Origin: Candidatus Sulfopaludibacter sp. SbA3
GTDB taxonomy: Bacteria; Acidobacteriota; Terriglobia; 20CM-2-55-15
Assembly: GCA_945861845.1 (NCBI GenBank)
Contig: CAMAWS010000055.1
Coordinates: 1 to 11,208, forward strand
DNA: 11,208 nt
Direction of reading: 5' to 3'
Numbering within the stretch: the first letter of the stretch is position 1; every line of letters starts with the position of its first letter. Positions 6,838 to 11,208 of this stretch are shown piece after piece. The notes under the pieces are model-generated. The model was not told the DNA's origin. It searched no databases and saw only the letters and a program-made list of their open reading frames with translations. The translations under genes were made by a program, and so were the position numbers.

Positions 6838-7953
6838 TTACGGGCGATTGTCCTGGCAGAAATATGGCGGTAATTCCTCGCCGGCAATCCACTGAAGAGT
6901 CCAGCTGTTCGACCAGTTTCTTGTGTAGGCGCCCGGATCGTCAACCGTCACTTCGTACTTCAATGTGTTGAAATCGGGTCGCGAGAGGCGCTCCACCAGG
7001 TGCAGTTGCTCGGTATGAGGAAGGCCGCCGTTTGAGAACCAGAATTTTTCATTGAACCCCTTCGTGTCAACCACAAGGGTGTCGCCTTCCCACCGCGCAC
7101 CCGAGCGGCCATAGTACAGCGGGTTGTCGGCATCGCCCCGAAGCTGGCCCTGCTGGGCGCGGCCGTCAGTGTAAATCAATCGGTAGTTATGATCGCCGCT
7201 GCCGATGAATACGAAAATTCGCTGGCGGGCCTTGTCTTCGACAAATTGAATTCCGTAGGGAAGCTGAAACTGGCGCGGGCCTCCCGGGGGCATGCAGAAT
7301 TGAAATAACGGATCGTCCTTCAGGAAATTACGCTGCCGCAATTCGTAGAGGTCCCGGGCCCAACGCTGGAATGGCGCGACCTTGTCAACGTCGCCGATGT
7401 TGCGCAGGATGCCGTCGGCATCCATCTGGACGTTGGCTCCGCTCTGCATCAACACGGTAGAACTCGGCATGCCCCAGTATCCTGTTTCGCCCGGCAGGGG
7501 ACCCAATCTTGGTTTTCCATCGGCGCCTCGCGGCGTCGGCCGGACCGTCTGGTCGGCTCGCGCAGGCATTGGAGCCACGGTAAAGATTCTCCGGTTGGTG
7601 GCCACGGCTACAACGTTGGTGCCCCACGCCTGCCTGCTTCCGTCTCTGGCAGTGATTCCCTGGACTGTAATGGCGTCACCCGGCTTCACCGTTTCCCGGC
7701 TCCAGCCGCTTCTCCGGAGGTCGACTTCGCTTTCCAGTTCTATTGCCCAGTTTAGGATCGCGTTGCCTTCCTGCACATCAATGAAGACATGGACGTGAGG
7801 ATTTGCCCAATCGACCGATGTAACCGTTCCCCTGAGCGTCGTCGTCCTGGCAGGATCAAACTTCCCCGCGATGGCGTGGTGCGCCCATGCTGGCGTCAAT
7901 GCAAGGAAAGCTGAGACAGCGATGCCTGCCAAACAAGAAACTCGGTGCTTCAT
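6838..7953 (-). CDS. Two-domain exported protein: DUF6152-like domain fused to the second-domain family
   Basis: A 371-aa protein. The start MKHRV at 7953 is chosen over an ATG 8 codons upstream because AGGAGG lies 9 nt before it and a signal peptide follows at once (GIAVSAFLALTPAWA, cleavage after Ala24). The mature N-terminus is predicted to be His25-His26-Ala-Ile. Domain 1 (25-~125) is DUF6152-like: Asn51-Pro-His53, GWSRETVKPGDAITVQG. Domain 2 (~140-371) matches the separate protein at 5490-6329, with GPLPGETGYWG, Cys220 (FCMPPGGPRQF), LPYGIQFV, YYGRSGARWEGDTLVVDT (~281), FNEKFWF, YEVTVDDPGAYT and Cys366 (PYFCQDNRP). This fusion, beside the split pair, argues that the domains work together. 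It begins a unit of four exported proteins, 121 nt after the chelatase gene. Function is unknown; a metal-binding role is inferred. Confidence 0.88.
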   Translation of the reverse strand: MKHRVSCLAGIAVSAFLALTPAWAHHAIAGKFDPARTTTLRGTVTSVDWANPHVHVFIDVQEGNAILNWAIELESEVDLRRSGWSRETVKPGDAITVQGITARDGSRQAWGTNVVAVATNRRIFTVAPMPARADQTVRPTPRGADGKPRLGPLPGETGYWGMPSSTVLMQSGANVQMDADGILRNIGDVDKVAPFQRWARDLYELRQRNFLKDDPLFQFCMPPGGPRQFQLPYGIQFVEDKARQRIFVFIGSGDHNYRLIYTDGRAQQGQLRGDADNPLYYGRSGARWEGDTLVVDTKGFNEKFWFSNGGLPHTEQLHLVERLSRPDFNTLKYEVTVDDPGAYTRNWSNSWTLQWIAGEELPPYFCQDNRP

Positions 7954-7976
7954 TAGGGGATTCCTCCTGATCGGCA

Positions 7977-8006
7977 ATGATACTGGTGTACCGGTCTTAT
8001 GTCCAA
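7977..8006 (-). promoter_or_regulatory. Candidate promoter for the exported-protein unit
   Basis: On the minus strand TATCAT (7977-7982, 5/6 match to the -10) follows a weak TTGGAC (8001-8006) by 18 nt. A start about 7 nt later would leave a ~17-nt leader carrying AGGAGG before ATG 7953. It lies just past the hairpin that follows the chelatase gene, consistent with a separate transcript. Confidence 0.38.
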
Positions 8007-8007
8007 A

Positions 8008-8053
8008 GAGTTACTGAGACTTTCAGGCTTCCTGCCCGGCTGCTCAGAAACTC
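8008..8053 (-). terminator. Putative terminator after the CobN-like gene
   Basis: GAGTTACTGAG (8008-8018) and CTCAGAAACTC (8043-8053) pair over 11 positions with one mismatch, enclosing a smaller CAGG-CTT-CCTG hairpin. On the minus strand a short TTT follows. It sits 22 nt past the chelatase stop. The long loop and short U-tract make it less certain than the terminator at 5001-5045. Confidence 0.42.
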
Positions 8054-8074
8054 TCCTACCACGGCGGTGCTCAA

Positions 8075-11000
8075 TTACTGCAGGACGGCATCTCGCCGGC
8101 GCCAGCGCCATGCAAGTAGGAAACCAAGGACTGGTAGCGCGACATAAAGGGAATCCCACTGGCCGCCGCTGGTTGCGCCGGCAGGCGGCCGTGGAGCAGC
8201 CTGCGACCGCTCGGTGACGCTCATCAGGAAACCCTGGAGTCCGCCCGGCTGGTCGGATGGCGCATTGTTGCGGGTGACAGGCTGCGACGGCTGCGCATTC
8301 GGAGTGTTCGGCTGGGCCTCATTCCGGTTCACGAAACTCTCCATCGCTTTGGCTGCCGTCTCGACGCTGCCGCCCATGGCCGTTTCCATGGCCTGCTGGA
8401 ATCCTTCGAGGGCGGGAACGGGTATCCCGAGTTCCTTTCCCCGCTCCATCACGAACTTCGACAGGCGCGCATTGCCGGTTGTGTGTTCGGCGCCGCTCGC
8501 TCCATGGCGGTTGACGCTTTCCACATACTCTTCGATAAGTTTCTTCTGCGTTTCGGCGTCCGCGTTCCAATAACCCTTTCGCACCGTTTCCACCATGCGC
8601 GCGGAAATATCCTGGTAGGCGTAGGGAGACTCTTTCTCGAAGAAGTCTTTCATGCCCAGATTGTGCTTGTCCTCGACGTAGGTATCGAAGGTCTGGTTCC
8701 ACATCGCATCGTCCACCACTTCGGGCGTGACTGCGTCCCATCCCCACAGGTACTCGACAAAGGAGCGTATCTCGCCGGCGCCGGCATAACCTTCCTTCTT
8801 CATGCCATCGATCCAGGTGGGATTCAGATACCGTGACTGGAGTTCCGTGCCCATGAATTCCTCGAGGGACGTCATCTCGGCCTTCCCTGGATCGCGTGTG
8901 TTCGTGATCAGCATTTCCGGCGTTTTGCCATCGATGCTTCGGACCGCGGCAGCGAGGCCGCCCATGTACATGAAGAAGTCGTCGTTGTCGAGCGTGCCGT
9001 ACAACGATGTCGAACTGCTGTGGACAACCTTGTCCGTTCCGCTCAGCGCCAGCCTGAAGACGTCCTCCATCGACTCGCCCCAGAAACCGTTGCCGAAACC
9101 ATGTCCGAGTTTCCGGATGTAGTCGTCCGCCATACCCTTGTCGTTGTCCCAAGTTCCGCTGGCCGCGGCGATCGTTGAGGTATTCAGATTGAAGATTCCG
9201 GGAGGCTCGTCAAAGATGCGAACGCCGGCGCGCTGATCTGCGTCTGCTTCCGAGTAACCTTTCTCCATGAGCACGGCTTTGGTTTTCAGATAGTGGTTGC
9301 GCACGTAGTTCTCGGCCTCGTCCATTGCCTTTACTTTTTGAACGGCCTTGTCGATCAGGATCGTGACATTGTTGAACATTCCGACTGCGGCCGAAGCGAT
9401 AACGATATCGACACGGGGCCGGCCGAGCTGGGAGGCAGGGATGACTTCGACATCGACCACCTTGTCGCGATCGTTCCAGACCGGGCGTGTGCCGAGCAGG
9501 TGGAAGATCTGCGACTCGACGATACCTTCGTGCCGCATGGTCTCGTCGCCCCAGATGACAAACGAAACCTTTTCCGGATAGCGGCCATTCTTCTTCACGT
9601 GATCGGCCAGCATCTGATCCGCAAGCTTGACGCCAATCTCCCATGAAGCCTTCTTCGGCACCTTGTCCGGGTCGATGCCGTAAAAATTCTTCCCCGTGGG
9701 ATACACGTCCGGATTACGGATCGGCTCGCCGCCATTGCCGCCTGTAATGTAGCCGCCGTTTGCCGCATGCAGCAGGCTCGCCAGCTCCCGTGGGCCGGAC
9801 GCGGTGATCCGCTCTTCCATGTCCTCGGCCAGCACTATGGCGTTGGTTGGAAGCAGGCTGCGGTCGGCGCTGACAATCGCCTGAATGGTGCTGTCGCGAA
9901 GCTCTTTCTCGGGTGTTCGGCCAAAAGCGTGGAGACCGAACGGGACGTTCTGGCCTTTCAACTCAACCAGGTGGTTCTCGATGGCATGCAGGGTCTCTTC
10001 ATCGAAACTGTCGGGCTTCGTCAAATCCAGCCCGAGAGTTTTCGCAATGCCGAGGCCGATGATCCGTTCGCGAATTCTTGCGAGGTATGCCGCGGCCAGT
10101 TCGGGATTCTTGCTTTCGTTGGCCTCATGATCGCTGATCAGTTCGCTCAACTCGGCAAGTTCCGGATGGAGTCCGCCCTTCTTGAACGGCGGAACCATGT
10201 GATCGATCAGTGTCGCCATGCTTCGGCGCCGCGCGACGAGTCCTTCTCCGACGACATCGACGTTATATATATACAGGTTCGGCATGTCGGAGATGAGCGA
10301 GTCGGACGCATCGTCTTCCGCCAGGCCGATGTCCTTGCCGTCGAGCCATTCCAGCGTTCCATGCGTTCCAACGTGAACCACGGCGTCCGCTTTGTAGCCG
10401 TTTCTCAACCAGGCGTACGTCGCCACGTATTGGTGATGCGGCGCTAGATCCTTGGCGTGGTACATCTTTTCGGGATCTTCACCATTGCCGCGCGCCGGCT
10501 GCGGCAACACCAGGATTTTGCCGTACTGCACGGCGGGAATAATGATGCTCGGACCGCCTGATCCGTTTAGCGTCATCAGGCGACTCTTTTCCGGCTCTCC
10601 CCAGTCCTTGATGATCTTGTCGCGCAGCTTGGATGGGATTTCATTTAGCCACTTCCTGTAATCCGTAACGCTCACGCGAATGGGGTTGCCTTGCCTCACG
10701 AGTTCCTGCAGTTCACCCACTGCGAACCCTCCGACGTTGCGGGCCTTTTCCGTGATGTCTTTCAATACCGCCGCGCTGGAAAGATCGGCGTTACCGACGT
10801 CATAGCCTTCTTTCTTCATCGACTGGAGGATATTGGCGAGTGAATCCGCGACATTCAGGTAGCTGGCGCCGATATTCGCCTTGCCGGGAGGATAGTTGTA
10901 GAAAACGAGCGCCAGGTGTTTTTCGGAATTCGCTTTCGCGCGAAGGGCCGCGTATTTGAGGCCACGCCGCACAGCCATGGACATGCGCGACAGAATGGGC

Positions 11001-11208
11001 GTGCGGACGACCATCGTGAGACCTGTCTCCGCATCTTTCACCTTCTCCTGGCTACCCACAACGATCGGCGCCACGGTCCCGGCAATCTCGGGCACCGCAA
11101 CCAGGAAAGTGCCCTCGAAGATCGACATTCCCTGGTTCGATGCACGCCACTCCTGTTCGGACCGGCCATACAGGCTGATCATGTTGATGACCGGAATATC
11201 GACCTTCG
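8075..11208 (-). CDS. CobN/BchH-type chelatase large subunit with C-terminal membrane anchor (5' end beyond the right edge)
   Basis: About 1043 residues are visible. The frame continues past an internal Met to base 11208 (residues KVDIPVIN precede MISLYGRS), so the real start is outside. The product belongs to the CobN / magnesium-chelatase H family, the large porphyrin- or corrin-binding subunit that in known members inserts Co or Mg with ATPase partners (CobST or BchID), or in CobN-like HmuS proteins handles heme. Recognised blocks are VFYNYPPGKANIGASYLNVA, YATYAWLRNGYKADAVVHVG, the hallmark HVGTHGTLEWLDGK, NLYIYNVDVVGEG, and YPTGKNFYGIDPDKVP. After a Pro/Asn/Gln-rich linker it ends in one hydrophobic segment (LYVALPVLGFLLAW) and RWRRRDAVLQ, a tail anchor not present in canonical cytosolic CobN. 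No ATPase subunit gene is in the window, and nothing shows which metal or tetrapyrrole is bound. Confidence 0.93.
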   Translation of the reverse strand, partial: KVDIPVINMISLYGRSEQEWRASNQGMSIFEGTFLVAVPEIAGTVAPIVVGSQEKVKDAETGLTMVVRTPILSRMSMAVRRGLKYAALRAKANSEKHLALVFYNYPPGKANIGASYLNVADSLANILQSMKKEGYDVGNADLSSAAVLKDITEKARNVGGFAVGELQELVRQGNPIRVSVTDYRKWLNEIPSKLRDKIIKDWGEPEKSRLMTLNGSGGPSIIIPAVQYGKILVLPQPARGNGEDPEKMYHAKDLAPHHQYVATYAWLRNGYKADAVVHVGTHGTLEWLDGKDIGLAEDDASDSLISDMPNLYIYNVDVVGEGLVARRRSMATLIDHMVPPFKKGGLHPELAELSELISDHEANESKNPELAAAYLARIRERIIGLGIAKTLGLDLTKPDSFDEETLHAIENHLVELKGQNVPFGLHAFGRTPEKELRDSTIQAIVSADRSLLPTNAIVLAEDMEERITASGPRELASLLHAANGGYITGGNGGEPIRNPDVYPTGKNFYGIDPDKVPKKASWEIGVKLADQMLADHVKKNGRYPEKVSFVIWGDETMRHEGIVESQIFHLLGTRPVWNDRDKVVDVEVIPASQLGRPRVDIVIASAAVGMFNNVTILIDKAVQKVKAMDEAENYVRNHYLKTKAVLMEKGYSEADADQRAGVRIFDEPPGIFNLNTSTIAAASGTWDNDKGMADDYIRKLGHGFGNGFWGESMEDVFRLALSGTDKVVHSSSTSLYGTLDNDDFFMYMGGLAAAVRSIDGKTPEMLITNTRDPGKAEMTSLEEFMGTELQSRYLNPTWIDGMKKEGYAGAGEIRSFVEYLWGWDAVTPEVVDDAMWNQTFDTYVEDKHNLGMKDFFEKESPYAYQDISARMVETVRKGYWNADAETQKKLIEEYVESVNRHGASGAEHTTGNARLSKFVMERGKELGIPVPALEGFQQAMETAMGGSVETAAKAMESFVNRNEAQPNTPNAQPSQPVTRNNAPSDQPGGLQGFLMSVTERSQAAPRPPAGATSGGQWDSLYVALPVLGFLLAWRWRRRDAVLQ

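Noticed and set aside
8319..9152. Minus-strand frame of 277 codons in a second frame within the CobN-like gene
   Set aside because: Its product is Arg/Gly-rich with no domain features, typical of an out-of-frame reading of a high-GC gene.
9767..10447. Plus-strand frame of 226 codons opposite the CobN-like gene
   Set aside because: Antisense to a well-supported family member containing the HVGTHGTLEWLDGK block; no own ribosome site or domain recognised.
1..11208. Search for CRISPR arrays, tRNA or rRNA genes, transposases or insertion-sequence ends
   Set aside because: No regularly spaced direct repeats, cloverleaf-like segments, rRNA blocks, transposase motifs or long terminal inverted repeats were seen by eye.

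Overview
The window looks like a chromosomal or accessory segment of an Acidobacteriota-type bacterium (Solibacter/Vicinamibacter-like). This is inferred from family content, not from a search: an Oar-like TonB-dependent receptor with a carboxypeptidase-regulatory-type N-terminal domain, and several secreted DUF6152-type proteins, both common in that phylum. Most genes have strong Shine-Dalgarno sites (GGAGG/AGGAGG).

Left block, minus strand (1-1778): a ModA-like periplasmic substrate-binding protein is followed, with an 11-nt gene overlap, by the first ~319 residues of a TonB-dependent outer-membrane receptor that leaves the window at base 1. A candidate promoter lies upstream. No ABC permease or ATPase is visible.

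Middle block, plus strand (1876-4514): a small multi-spanning membrane protein, then two tiny zinc-ribbon proteins joined by an ATGA stop/start overlap (the second only 53 aa), then a 528-aa B12-binding-type radical SAM enzyme. The plus and minus blocks converge on 4515-5062. That stretch holds two strong inverted repeats, a doubtful 69-aa minus-strand ORF and a patch of repeated GCAGT words.

Right block, minus strand (5001-11208): read in the direction of transcription, it opens with a large CobN/BchH-type chelatase subunit that enters from the right edge and ends in a single C-terminal membrane anchor. A hairpin and a candidate promoter follow. Next comes a run of exported proteins: a 371-aa two-domain protein (DUF6152-like domain plus a second domain), a stand-alone DUF6152-like protein, a stand-alone copy of the second domain, and a 134-aa exported protein. 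A good rho-independent terminator closes the run.

The most interesting signal is that the 371-aa protein is a natural fusion of the same two domains that its downstream neighbours encode separately. This implies that the two domains act together in the periplasm. Both DUF6152-like proteins are predicted to start, after signal-peptide removal, with His-His, and both carry a second conserved His in an Asn-Pro-His motif, which suggests an N-terminal metal site. Next to a membrane-anchored CobN-like protein, and a few kilobases from a receptor/binding-protein pair and a B12-type radical SAM enzyme, this suggests an envelope system for metals or tetrapyrroles. That linking idea is inference.
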